In this document: one piece after another, positions 10,829 through 22,400 of the stretch
How positions within the stretch are numbered: position 1 is the stretch's first letter
Layout of the letters: each line of letters begins with the position of its first letter
Assembly: GCA_025435555.1 (NCBI GenBank)
Contig: JAIWWG010000124.1
Location: forward strand, 1 to 64,000
Direction of reading: 5' to 3'
Length of the DNA stretch: 64,000 bases
Source of the DNA: Chytriomyces cf. hyalinus JEL632
Lineage: Eukaryota > Chytridiomycota > Chytridiomycetes > Chytridiales > Chytriomycetaceae
Position numbers and translations under genes: made by a program
The notes under the pieces: model-generated
The model's input: the letters and a program-made list of their open reading frames with translations, nothing else
Told to the model about the DNA's origin: nothing
Database searches by the model: none

Positions 10829-11818
10829 TATTATTCTGCACTTTTTCCCTATATTTTACGGGATTTGTGCGTTTTTCTGTCGATCAGCATCGGCATTTTG
10901 TATATATTTTCCGTCGCTTTATATCGAACTATTAAGTAAGCACAGGCTGATAAAATTCATAAACAAAAATATTTTGCAGTTTTTGTTGCCCCAAGATAAG
11001 TCACCTTCCTTCCCTGTCCTTCCCGTCCTAGTTCTCTATCTGTAAGTAGAGTCTGGTTTCGACCCTCCATATGGAGCTTGAAGCTGGATGCTGAGCATAT
11101 CAGCAAGGACACCCTTTATTGGGCTTCTTCGAACAGACAGAGAGATGATTTGAGTTTGGTTTCGACCCTCCATCTGGAGCTTGAAGCTGGATGCTGAGCG
11201 TATCAGCAAGGACCCCCTTTATTGGGCTTCTTCGAATCACAGAGAGACAGTTTGAGTTTGGTTTCAACCCTCCATCTGGAGCTTGAAGCTGGATGTTGAG
11301 AATATCAGCAAGGACCCCATTTTTGGCTTCTTCAAACTGACACTTGTCACGTCATATAACTTCATATTCTCTCTCATTTCTCTGATCATAAGCATTTTCC
11401 CCATAGACTTTTGCCTTTGCGCCGTGGGTCTAAGTCGGCTGCCGTCGGTCCGATCGAAATACTGCAAGTTATCCAAATCTGGAATTATGTTCTGCCATCG
11501 CCTTATCTGAATGCAAGTCGCTGGTGATTTCAGAGGGGTTTTTTCGCGGGGAAACGAGCTTGTGCGCGAGTGGTTCAGCATTTGAATCTTTTAAAAAACA
11601 ATGCTGTCGATACAAACCGGTGGGTTCCTCTGACTGCGACTCGCCAATGTTCTCATGCTGAACCTATTGTCTCTGTTCTGAACACGACAGTTTTTACTCG
11701 GGGTCATGTGCATGTTGATTCATAAAAATTATTGAAGCAACACAACACCTGCCACCACCTCCGCCGCCGCCTTACACCGAAGATACAAGGTCCTTACACC
11801 GTGAGCTCAAAGCTGAAC
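10829..11818. other. Non-coding region with tandem repeat
   Basis: Promoter side of the homeodomain/HMG gene (AT-rich, 10829-11000), then the 103-bp tandem repeat at 11055-11345, then unassigned sequence to 11818. The frame at 11264-11581 on the minus strand overlaps the repeat and is not credible as a gene. Confidence 0.5.
11055..11345. repeat. Three tandem copies of a ~103-bp unit with internal palindrome
   Basis: Units begin GGTTTCGACCCTCCAT at 11055 and 11158 and GGTTTCAACCCTCCAT at 11260, i.e. periods of 103 and 102 bp; the third copy fades near 11345. Each carries TGGAGCTTGAAGCTGGA, an imperfect palindrome, and GGGCTTCTTCGAA or a variant. Copies differ by a few substitutions and small indels. 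Confidence 0.9.
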
Positions 11819-12574
11819 TCAGGGGCGAAACTCAGTGACGCTGCAAATACGGTCTGCAGATGTGGCTCGGGGAGTGTGGCACGTCAGCACAATAGAAATC
11901 GTCACAGCCGGGTTAAGTGGGGTGTTGGGCACGGTGACTTCGAACACAGGAGACGAGCAGTATCTCAACGCGCCGGCGTCGTGGTAAACGGAGCGAATAC
12001 CGTAGGACTTGACAACTTTCGTAGTTTCAGGGATCACGGCACTGATTTGGCTGGCGGCAACGTTTACATTGGAGATAAGAGTTTCAAGTGGAACAAGGTT
12101 GTCTGAATCCGAGGCATCCTGCGTTATGTGGCAAGCGAGTCTGTTAGTTTTCGTGATGTGTAGCACCGCCGAGGACAAGTAAGTAACACATACAAGCAGT
12201 TCGAATCCAATTATTCCAGAGTTTAAATCCTCGTCACTTCTGTTTGTAATAATCCAGGTGATGCGCTGAACCAGCGGAGAAGATGTGCGCGTTTAACGTT
12301 CCGGGCACACTTTGCAAACAAGGAAAGACTCACAAACGGTTTTCCGAAAACTATAGGCACATCGCTCGGGGGTTGGATAATGGACAAGAAACCGCTCTTT
12401 GAGGTGGTGCTTGTGCTTGTGCTTGTGCTTGGTCCTGCGGGGGCTGCGGGGGGCAGAGGGGGCGGCAGATGGGACGGGGGCAGGAGAGGCGGGGGCAGAG
12501 GATCCAGATGGGACACCGATGGTGTCAACCATGGCGGAAATGGCGGTGAGGAGGAGTGCGGTCACGACTTGCAT
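11819..12574 (-). CDS. Predicted secreted protein with Lys-His repeat, unknown function
   Basis: The ATG at 12574 starts MQVVTALLLTAISAMVDT, a plausible signal peptide, followed by a Ser/Ala/Pro-rich stretch and a KHKHKHKHH run encoded by a GTGCTT hexanucleotide repeat (12407-12432 on the plus strand). A second coding block, open from about 12230 to the stop at 11819, reads SGIIGFELLVCVTYLSSAVLH... and contains several Cys (LACHIT, RYCSSP, TCHTPR, RICS). The intron joining both blocks is not settled: the best acceptor is the CAG after ATTATTACAAA (about 12240), but no ideal donor fits its phase. No family is recognised. Confidence 0.5.
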
Positions 12575-12917
12575 TTCTGCCCAATTTCTAAAGTCAATTC
12601 AGGTTCATGACGGCCAATCAAAGTTTACTAATAGCGGGGATGCTTTATTACAGCCTGGCTCCAGCGTGTATATAGAGCGCTTATTCAGGGCTTCCCTGGT
12701 ACCCTTGTCAGGTAGTTTGGGACGCGTATCAAGCGTTGGACAGGTTTGTTGAACAGGGAAAGTCACTCGTGACTAAGTTGGAGGAAGTGCCAGCTGCGGT
12801 CATGCGCAACAATCGCCTCTCAAAACAGGTGTTTGGAGGCCGTCCTAAAATGGATATTGTGCACTTTAGCCGACGAGCTCCAGTTTTGCAGAGTGTCCCT
12901 TTTAGTTTCCAATAAAA
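12575..12917. other. Divergent promoter region
   Basis: Lies between the start of the minus-strand secreted gene and the ATG of the plus-strand thioesterase. It holds a CCAAT motif at about 12614. No gene is seen. Confidence 0.4.
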
Positions 12918-14010
12918 ATGTCCCTGCAAAGCATTGTTGTTCAAGCAACGAAGCCCCACACCGCCACCTTCATCTTCCTTCACGGGCTCGGAGACTCTGG
13001 GCACGGATGGTACGCAACCGATGCTGACACCAATCCACTCAGCGGCTGCATGTGATCTAACCTGTGTGTGACGATCCCAGGTCCCAGCTTGGCGAGATGC
13101 TGTCCCCCATGTTCCCGCATGTCAAATTCGTATTCCCCAATGCTCCATCGATTCCAATCACTCTGAATGGGGGATATCGCATGCCCGGATGGTGAGACTG
13201 TTGTCGTTGACTTAGTTTTTTATGCCATCTATTTTATTGCGATGAGATGCTCACGGCCTGCTCTTGTGGTAGGTACGACATCATGAGTCTTGATCCCAAA
13301 ACCCGCAAAGAAGACGAAAGCGGGATGCTTCAAACCGTGGAAATTAGTGAGTCCCGCTTTCCGTTCAACTGGACGAAAAATAACTCACTCCCCGTTCTTT
13401 TTGCCCAATGTGAAAATCGATAACAGTCAACAAGTTGCTTGCCGAAGAAATTAGCGGCGGCATCAAGTCAAAGCGAATCGTTCTTGGCGGCTTCTCGCAA
13501 GGTTGGGACAACAACCAAACTTCCCCTTACAAAAAGTTGTCCTGCACATACATCCCGGCGCCGCTGTTGCTTCAGAATCTCGTATCTGACCATATATTTT
13601 CATAAAGGATCTGCCATGTCTCTGTTGACGAGTATCAAGACTGACATCAAATTGGGCGGCATTGTTGGGTTTAGTGGATACCTTCCGCTCGCTGACAAGG
13701 TAACCGAATCTGCGACATCTGCAAATCAATGGACACCTTATTTTATGGGACATGGAGATGTGGACGAAGTGGTCGCGTTTGAATGGGGAAGAATGTCTGC
13801 GGATAAGCTGAAGGAGTCTATGGGACGGCAAGTCACGTTCAAGACGTACAAGGGCATGGGACACAGCTACTGTAACCAGGAAGTGAGCGACTTGGCAAAG
13901 TTTCTGGGTGAAGGTGAGCGAAACTTGAGCATGACTCTGATCGCCCACGGATTAAATTATAACTACGTGCAACAGTTGTACCGGCAACAGAAAAGGGAAG
14001 CGAGTTGTGA
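12918..14010 (+). CDS. Acyl-protein thioesterase / lysophospholipase (APT1 family)
   Basis: Six exons (12918-13009, 13081-13191, 13273-13346, 13427-13501, 13608-13913, 13976-14010) close in one frame of 230 residues, the usual family length. The alpha/beta-hydrolase signatures are in order: FIFLHGLGDSGHGW near the N-terminus, GYRMPGWYDI, GGFSQGSAMS with the nucleophile Ser in G-x-S-x-G (split by an intron after the Gln codon), GHGDVDEVV with the catalytic Asp, and MGHSYC with the His. Family enzymes remove palmitate from proteins such as Ras and G-alpha in the cytosol. This fits functionally with the large RasGAP nearby, but the link is only thematic. If the last intron is retained, the frame extends to 14068. 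Confidence 0.9.
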
Positions 14011-14325
14011 CGACTCCGCACGGAACATTTGGTGGGTTGGGCAGCCAATTGACGGCTTAATAAAATGAAACGTGAGGTAAAGAACAAGGTTGGCAACTGT
14101 CAGCTATGGACAGGGTTCAGATGCTGTCAGCTGTGTATGTATAGGTCTTAGAAAGAGGCCCATATTCAGGAAATGCCGGCTCATTCATCCAGCCACACGC
14201 ATTCTCACTTACCAGAGGTCGCGTTGGGTGGACCAACCGACAAGGCTTGAGTCAGTCGGAGATAATCTGAAATATTTTGAAACAACGGCAAAATTGACTT
14301 GGCTGCATTCCCTACCGCAGCAGGA

Positions 14326-17265
14326 ATGGACTTCAAGCACGACGCTGTGATGGAGTACGGATACAGCATTGACGGGAGCGATACGGAGGGTACGAGCGAG
14401 GACCCAGGAGATGCTGCCATTCTGATCCACCAACTGACCCACTTTAACTGCTACGCAGACGACGGAGACGCTCTTTCCTTCACGCAGGGCGATGATGAAG
14501 TCTGGCGCTCGGATTCTGACGAAACGGGGGACTCGGATGACAGCGAGGACTTTGATCTGCTGAATCCGGTGGCTTTCTCATATATCGAAGGTTCGCTCAT
14601 GGCCCCTGTACATTGTGTACATGTCCGAGCAGCAGCGAACTCGGACATGCTTGGGTTGGCGTTTATGACGTGAGTTTTTGGTTTATGTTGGTTACGTTCC
14701 AATGTCGGTGATCTGATCACCCGTTGATCCGGGGGTTTCGACAGGACGCAGAAACTGACGGAAGAGCGCAAACTGAAGGACTTTGCCATCTTCAAACTCA
14801 TTACTATGCAAAATGCGTTGCGCCACATTTACTCCCTTTTGGAAACGGGCGACCTGGACTCGCCGTCTTCTGCAACTGATGATACCATGACCCCCACTGA
14901 CGAACTGCCGTCCCAGACAGAGGAGGCTCAAACAACTGAATCTTACGAAATTGAAACTCCTCGTCGTATGGGGCCGTACAGATCCAAATCCGTGTTTGTT
15001 TCTCAGCCTGGGTTGCCAACTTCTCCGGATATGACAGAACGCGGATATTCGTCTGCCGATGATGCATTCTCAAACATCAAGAAACAAAGCAAAACATTGA
15101 TTCGAATCCGCCAGCCAGAGAAATTCACAGTTCGAAAACGGTCCATTCCCGCAAAGCTTGTGATTGAAAGAGATGCGTACGCCACTCATGTTGCCACTTC
15201 TCTCAAGCATTCTCCAAAGAATGCATCTATAGTGATTCCCGCACGCACTGCGTCATCCAGCAGTGTCAATTTTGTTCGAGATGTGGATTTAAGACCTCTT
15301 CCGGCGGTCCCTCGGTCACCGGATTCTCCACCGCAATCCATTATGGAAGCGCTGTTGGACTCTGCGCCAGTCCGACCTTCTGCTTCTAAAACCGTCAAGG
15401 CGCCAAGCTCTCCCACCAGCGATGTGATTGGCTCAGTTCGAAGAAAACTCAGCGCATTTGGTCCTTCCTCAAAAATTCGATCGAACGAAGAAGAAAACAC
15501 CTCAGTGACGAAAGTGCCCAGCCCTACGTTGACACCACCAGTAAACGCAATTGTTTCTTCCGCCGCACTCGAACGGCAAAACTCAGAGTCCAGAGACTCT
15601 CGACGATACAATAGAATCACTCCTGCCCACGATGTGCCCTTCCCGTCCCGCGAAATTGCAAAAAACCTTGAGATGAAATCCCGGCGAATAACCAACGGAA
15701 CTCTTGCAACAGTAGCAACGACTGCTACCACCGCCACCACGGTATCTACAAACACCAGCAGCAGCGGCGCGGATGTCGATCTGAACCTGCGGGACTCCAT
15801 TCTCAGCAACTCGCGCGACTCTACACTCTCTCTATCGACTGTCAGCTCACGCTCTCGCCGCAGTGTTGTCGATTACGAGTTTGCGTTTGACTTTGATCAG
15901 TCAGAGTCCGTTGAGATGGAAACGGTTCGGCGTAAATCGGTGGAATCCAAAAAGCGCAAGTCAAAGGCCTCGCGTCTCTCTGTAATTGTTACTGTGGACG
16001 ATGAAATCAAGATGGAAGGATACCATCATTATGCAAGAAACAGGAAATCCAAACTCACGGAAACGGGTGGTGACTCTGCTGGACGTGCTGCGCCACCACT
16101 TCCTCAGGCTCCACCTTTGAACCCAGATGGTACTGTCAAGATTATGAAGCGAACAGATTCCTTGAGTGCGAATTCTAAAGCGATTGTTGTGGAAAACATG
16201 GTGTTTGATATCACGGGGATGGAGGCAGACGCTTTGAACGTTGATCTTGGGCAAAGTACCAAGCAGCAAGTCATACCCTCTTTGTCTCAACTGCTTGAAC
16301 GTCCGCCGCGCGATTCCTCTTCGAAGCCTGTGAAACAAGATGAATGGGTGCCGACACCCCCATCACGAACTCCCTTCAAGGAACTCGATTTGGGTCGCAA
16401 GAACCTTCAACCGTTATCATCAAGTCAAGAAATGCAGCAACCACGAGCACTAGGTCGACCTCTACCAGCGCAGCTTTTCAGCTCAACATCGCTTCCATTG
16501 AATTTCAAGTCTGATTTCAATTCCAAGTCCACCCTCATCACACCCGCGCTATCCCCCAAACCATCCAAGCCGCATTCGCCTGTCCCCATGTCTGTGACTC
16601 TCTCCCGTGAAGTGGAAGCACATCTTCAAAAACAGCTGGCACCCAATTCCAGTATTGCCACAGGGCCTCGAGAAGGCACCCCTCGTCTAGGTGTAAAGCC
16701 CGGATCGCTCTCGAAGCAAGAACAGCTCCTACAACAGGGCTCGCTTCCAGCACTCAATACCTTTGGTGCAGCAGTACGACGTGATTCATCGGCTTCTTCC
16801 ACGTCTTCGTCATCTTCGGCCACAACGGCGGGAGACCTTTCGCGGAGGCAGCAACCGGCGATTCAAGCGCGTACAAAGAGTCTGTTTATTGATATGAGTC
16901 CGTTTGAAGGGAATCGGTCAGGAAATGCAGGTGGTGGTGGTGTGATTCGTCGGGGATCAGATTCATCCGAAATTCACGCGGGCGGCTCAACAGCACTTTC
17001 TCCATCACTGCCTCCCCGACGAGATTCGATGCTTAAAAAAGTGATTTCGGAACCGCAAGGGCTAAATCAGCATACGTTGGTTGGTGGGAGGAGCATGTCG
17101 CCTGTTTCTGCTGCTGGAACTACGCGTCGACAAGCGGTTGTTCCGTTCCATGCTAGCAAGGTGGCTGGTGAGCCTGGAGTTGGAGTGATTGGAGGTGGTG
17201 AGCTGGCTTCATCACAGCCGAGCATTCCACATCGATCGAGCAGTAGATTTGTTTCTCAGGACTAA
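14326..17265 (+). CDS. 954-aa Ser/Thr/Pro-rich protein of unknown function
   Basis: Two exons (14326-14669, 14745-17265) with a 75-nt intron give 954 residues. The first ~200 residues may be folded: an acidic stretch (SDSDETGDSDDSEDFDLL), then LLNPVAFSYIEGSLMAPV and, across the intron, a helical TQKLTEERKLKDF...LRHIYSLLE. The remainder is low complexity, rich in Ser, Pro and Arg, with many RRxS/RSxS-like phosphosite motifs. It ends FVSQD. The start is the first ATG in the frame; TTG codons upstream are open but not needed. No domain is recognised. A signalling or cortical scaffold is possible but unsupported. Confidence 0.75.
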
Positions 17266-17380
17266 ATTATAGGAAATAAAAGATTTTGAAAAGAATGAAG
17301 CACAGAGAGCGAATGCGCTCGCTGCTGGTTTATTCAGTTTTTTTTTCTTTTTCGTAATGGCCGCTTGCAGGCCCAATAGT

Positions 17381-18403
17381 TCAGGATCTTTCGTGGTTCC
17401 ATTTCACGCAGTCTTCAAACTTGACACCAGTTCCACCAAAAATGTCCAACGCGCTGCCATGACATGAAAAAATACGTTAAGTATTACCAGAGTACCAAAA
17501 AATCACGGTAAAGCGAAATCACCTTCCAAACGTCAAATCTACTTTCCCATTCGACAACCGGTCCACCAGTTCCAAATCCGAAAACGCATGCCCACCGCCC
17601 GCATACGTGACTGGAATACGGCACCATTCTCCCAGCCGCGCAACCAGCTGCTCATCCACACCTTTACACAGCCCTTCGACATCCGCCGCGTGCACGAGAA
17701 ACTCGCTGCAGTACTCTTCCAGCATGTGCAGCGAGTCTTGGTTCACAGCCATGTCTGTCAGCGTCTGCCATTTATCCATTGCAACGATCCATTCGGTGGT
17801 GTTGGTGGTTGGGTTGATGACCTTTTTGCAGCTCACGTCCACAACAATTTTATCTTTTCCAACTCGATCGGCGAGCTGGCGTAATCGGACAAGATCGAAT
17901 TTCGCGTTTGGGAAGAGCCAGCTAGTTACAATGATCTGTGGGGGGAGGCGATTGGGTCGCAGGCGTCAGGTGTATCGTTGTTGTCTACAGTTGAGGGATT
18001 TTTATGATGCAAAAAGATAACGCACGCACCTTTGCCGCTTTTCCTTCAACCAGCCAATATTCTGCATTGTCTATCGTGATGCCTCCACCAACTTGTAGTC
18101 CATGCGGCCAGGCATGCAGTGCATCCAGAGCTGCTTGATCGTTGCCTGGGCCGAGTTTGATTACATGGGCGCCTGTGAGCGAATTGTCTTTGTACAGATT
18201 GGCGTAGTGAGAAGAGGGCAGGCTGCATGCATGCATGTTTAGTTGGTTGGTTTGCTGTTCATGGGATAGTTGGAGTTGCACCTGCTCACGAAGTTGGTCC
18301 TGAGAGAGGCCTCGTCCGACTGGACCTTGTCCCGCAGCGATGCGCCAACAATCTGTTTGACTGTGCCGGAGTGCAGATCGATGCAGGGCCTGAACAACGT
18401 CAT
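17381..18403 (-). CDS. HIS6: Phosphoribosylformimino-AICAR ribotide isomerase (histidine biosynthesis)
   Basis: Four exons (18282-18403, 18030-18222, 17523-17935, 17381-17453) join in frame to 266 residues, matching eukaryotic HIS6. Motifs: [17 protein letters not shown] at the start with the first active-site Asp; [55 protein letters not shown] with the second catalytic Asp; [28 protein letters not shown]. It isomerises ProFAR to PRFAR, the fourth step of histidine synthesis, as a TIM barrel in the cytosol. Its stop lies 115 bp from the stop of the convergent 954-aa gene. Confidence 0.95.
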
Positions 18404-18654
18404 TTTTTCTGGCTGAGTTTTATTTAGTTGGTTGTTATTCACGAAGTCAGCGGAAGGCGCAATATAACGGACGATTGGTTTAATATTTAAGTAACATGGG
18501 AAACTAGACTCAAGAGCTAATGCAGACACGGCGCCCGAGTCCCGTCTCAAGGCAGGGACAGGGGAGCCACAAGGAACGGGGGGGAGAACAATGAGGAATA
18601 CAATGGGAATAAAAGCGACATCGGTGGGCCTTGTGTGTGTGTGTGTAGAACGGG

Positions 18655-18984
18655 TTACGCCATGGCAACCTTGGACCCGACAGTCTTCTCGTTGATGAGC
18701 CTCTTCGCAAGAGAGTCCTTGGCGGCGGACTGGCACGACTGAAGATTCGCGCAGGCGTGGCTTTCGGGCAGTCGATGCTTCGAGCAGTAGTTCTGGCTAC
18801 AGTATCGACAGGTTCCGACCGTCTTGACGGCGGCGGCGCCGCAGCCAAAGCTACATTTGTTCACTTTCCGCTTGGATGGAGTTGCTGGGTTGGATGACTC
18901 TGAGCCAGCTTCTGAGACAGCCAGGGATGCAGTGGATGCAGCTGCGAGGGTGGCAGCGAGGGTGTCTTGGTTGGTGGATGACAT
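18655..18984 (-). CDS. Small AN1-type zinc-finger protein
   Basis: A single-exon frame of 109 residues: a Ser/Ala-rich N-terminus, then an AN1 zinc finger spanning about residues 43-82 (CSFGC, TCRYCSQNYCSKHRLPESHAC), with the Cys/His ligand series complete, and a short basic C-terminus. Small AN1 proteins of this build (yeast Tmc1 type) act in proteasome and ubiquitin stress responses, but the one-to-one relation is not proven. It lies upstream of HIS6 on the same strand, 250 bp away. Confidence 0.85.
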   Translation of the reverse strand: MSSTNQDTLAATLAAASTASLAVSEAGSESSNPATPSKRKVNKCSFGCGAAAVKTVGTCRYCSQNYCSKHRLPESHACANLQSCQSAAKDSLAKRLINEKTVGSKVAMA

Positions 18985-19403
18985 GTGGAAGTTGACGTAG
19001 CTCTTTTGTGGATGTTTTATAAAAGAAGCGTTCGGGAAGCACGTCCCTTTTAAACAACGGCAGCGGTGCCACCCTTCGAATTTCGAAACACATTTTTTCT
19101 TTCATTTTCTGCGATAATAAAAAATGATCCATATGCACAGAGACAGCCGCGCGGCCTTTTTTTTTTTATTTCGAATTGTTTATGAAAATAAAAGAGACAA
19201 CAAAAGAGACAGTAAAAGGAGAAAAAAGAAGAGGAAAAGAAGAGAAAAAAGGAGCGCAAATTACACAAAAAGAAGAGAAAAAAGAAAAAAAAGAACTGGA
19301 AAAACAACAAAAAACATCGCAAATTACACGTTCCCGCCCATAGAGTCTACCTTGTATTCTTTTTTTTTTTTTTTTTTTTTTTTTTTGGATTTTACCCTTC
19401 CTT
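18985..19403. other. Low-complexity intergenic region with strand purine bias
   Basis: Between the AN1 gene promoter and the 3' end of the RasGAP gene. The plus strand at 19180-19315 is almost pure purine plus A-rich (AAAAGAAGAG-like), followed by a 27-T run at 19360-19386. No gene is seen; frames here are compositional artefacts. Confidence 0.6.
19360..19386. repeat. Poly-T, 27 nt
   Basis: Uninterrupted run of T just outside the 3' end of the RasGAP coding region. Confidence 0.95.
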
Positions 19404-22400
19404 TCATTTATCGTCGACCGACGCGTTTTGGAGTTGCACAAGAACAACACGGATCAGCATCACCACCAACCCAGCAATCTGCTTCTGCTGAACTACACTG
19501 ATCGTTTCAAACGAATTGGCGCTCGCAACTCCTCCAAATCCAAGCTCCTGAAGATACGAAAGCAACTGCTGATTCACATGAAGCGGGTGTGGGAGCGTTC
19601 CTTGGAACAATACGGCATCCTCCAAAATAGACGAGGACGAAGACGCTCGCGCCTCCCCTTCAAAGTCCCCATTCATTGACGAGGATGATGACATGTTGCT
19701 TACAACGGGCTGATTTGCACTGGGGTTACTGTTGATGATTGCACTGGCGGCTGCTTGCACAACTTCCTTCCTTGTCGACGGCGACATGACGTTGAAGCCT
19801 CCCATCACATTGTTGATATTGGTCAGGATTCCAGAAATTCCTACACTGTCCGCTGACGGTCCTTGGTACTGCGGGACAAGTTGTGGTGCAGACGGTGGAG
19901 ACAGCGGCATGCATGCCATCATGGTTTGGAAAATCGAGTGCACAGCTGCAATCAAGTTGGGTGAATTTGGTCCAGTCACAATTTCATTCATCCGTGGCAG
20001 AAGCGACTCGTATCTATGGTGATGGTTTCCAAAAAAAAAAGTGTCAACAAATTCATAGGATTTCAAAAAACCGAATCCAACTACTTACAACACAAAGACA
20101 ATCTCAGGGGCTTGCAATGTTGCTTCAGCAAGGAAACCATAAATAAATATGGCCTCCGCCTCCAGTTCTGAAATCTCCAGGATACCCACCATCATCGTAA
20201 GAATCAAGATGGACCGGTTCTCATCCGTCAGTGGAGTCAGCCGATCCAGGATATCCCTAAACTTGTTGTTCTCGTCCGTTTCAAACAAACCCCCTCCAAA
20301 CGTAACATAGTCCCCAACGCCGCCAGTCTTCTTTTTCGGTTGCGCCCATTCAAAGTGAAGCAAGTCTTCATCCACACCTCCCATTTTAAACAATCCTGCA
20401 AGTTCCGATGCAGGTGTGATGGGTAACAAAGGAATAATGTACCCAGCGCAATGGTCAGCGATATATTCATGGCCACTCGCCGGGACATCCTCAGGTGGAT
20501 TCTTGCCAGAAACTTCCAACGCAAGTCGCAGCAGCGCAATAGTGTCCCTTCTTGTGCGCTCCTCCTCTTTCAAGCCTTTGATCACATTCGCTGCAAACGC
20601 AAACGAGAATTCAACATTGAACCAGATCCCTGTCACATCGTCAATGTCCATTGCAAGTTTTAAGAAGACTTGGCGAGCTTGCTTGAGTGTTTCTGCAAAG
20701 CCAAGCGCCTTGAACTCGCCGTGCGTATCCAGGATTTTGATAATGTCGTGAAGCATAACAATACCAGCGGCGAAAATGTACGGATCGCTGATTTGGATGA
20801 GCCCCATGGCAACCCAGAACAGCATCTTCAGCAGGCGCAGTATGTCCGGCGTCGTTGGGAGGCCGTTGACAATGTCTGTGATACACGTGATGATGCTGAC
20901 ATTCAGCCCAATAACTTCGGATTCGTCATACAACGCCAGGTAACCCATCAGCGATGAAAAGCTGCGGAACAGGAGATCGACGGAGCCGTTTGTGCGAGAA
21001 AGTGCGCCCAGAGTAATAAATGTGCGAGACTGGACAACACTGAAATTGAACGTTCCCTTGACAACGAGCTCAAGCCAACGCTCTTTCCACTCTTGAGCAA
21101 GTTCTGCAAAAAAAAGCTTCCATTTTAAGAAGAGATGAAAGCATGAAATGACAGGAAAACTCACCCCAGCTGCCGCATCCGGTTTCAATCACTTTGACAA
21201 GCTCAGAAGTTACGGTTTTCAAATCTGTGATGGACACACCATTTGAGACATCTCCGCTCACAACTTCATCCAAAAAGAAGACATTAGAGTCGCCTTTGAC
21301 GGACGAAAACACGTCGGCATCATCCTTGGACGCCGTGATTCCAAAACTCGCACGGAACTTGGGATCCGCAAAACGGGCCAGAATCTCCGTCAAAGCTTGC
21401 ACCGTACCATCATTCCTTCCTGGGCTGCTTTTAGCAATTGTTGCGAGACTGTGAATAATGTTGACCGCCATTCCATGGACAGAGTGACGGATAAGAGGTT
21501 GGCCATGCCCAATCACAAGTGTCACAATGTGAAACAGCTCCGGCGCAAATTTCCTCACGTTCAAAAGGTCGTTGAAACTCAGCATAAGCAGGAAGCGGAT
21601 AAGCACAGCCACTTCCGCCCATGTTCCTTTCGCCATTAAAACTTGGATGGAGTCGGAACCAGCAAGCTCCATCAGCTGTGAAATAACACGCGACGTTACT
21701 AACTCGCTGTTTACAGAGGCAATCGATCGAAGCGTGTTGGTGATGATGGCAGCATGCACCGAACCAACACCGCTGTCAACAGCAGTTTGAAGGAAGGTGT
21801 AAAACAGGCTGGGAACAATTTCCTTCACAGTTCCGACTGCTGCCCATAGATTGATTTGAATCAAGTGATACAGCTGAAGGGAAAGACGGTCGGTTAATTA
21901 AGTTCTTCTCTCAAGAAGAGCGAATTACCTCAGTTTCCTTGACAGTAAGTTCAATGAGCAAACGAATCAGACTTTTCAGCTTCAAAGGGATGGACATTGT
22001 CTTGATGGACGCGTCTGATCTTGCAAACATGGCCAGATTGCGCATCCAAGGTGACATGTACTCAAGACACAAGATCTTCTGGTCCATTGTTGAGCGATTG
22101 AAGCCAATCACGCATTCGATCAGAAACTCCAGCGTCAAGTTCTTTTCAGAGGTAGCCAGTTTCTGGCTAATAACTCTGATAAATTGAAGATCGTTTGAAG
22201 GAATGTACATGTTTTTAGCGCTGAGAAGCTGGTTTCCAATCTGGAAGCCAAAGTTGGTGCTCAAGGCGTACAACAGATTATACGAAGACACGCGCAGGTT
22301 TGGATCACGACTACCCAGATTCAGAATTGCCATATTCAGCAGCGTACCAGGGACATCCTCTGGCCGCAAGGTTCGTTCGTCTGTCATCAAGTTGCCACGC

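Noticed and set aside
5204-11050. Terminal inverted repeats enclosing KDZ and the homeodomain/HMG gene
   Set aside because: Weak similarity between GACGAGCATCG-like and GATCAGCATCG-like stretches near 5.46 and 10.88 kb is too short and gapped to call by eye.
13914-14068. Longer C-terminus of the acyl-protein thioesterase
   Set aside because: Splicing 13914-13975 gives the normal family length of 230; the read-through tail has no family similarity.
19124-19501. Lys/Arg- or Phe-rich frames in the purine tract at 19.1-19.5 kb
   Set aside because: Products of low-complexity DNA open on both strands.
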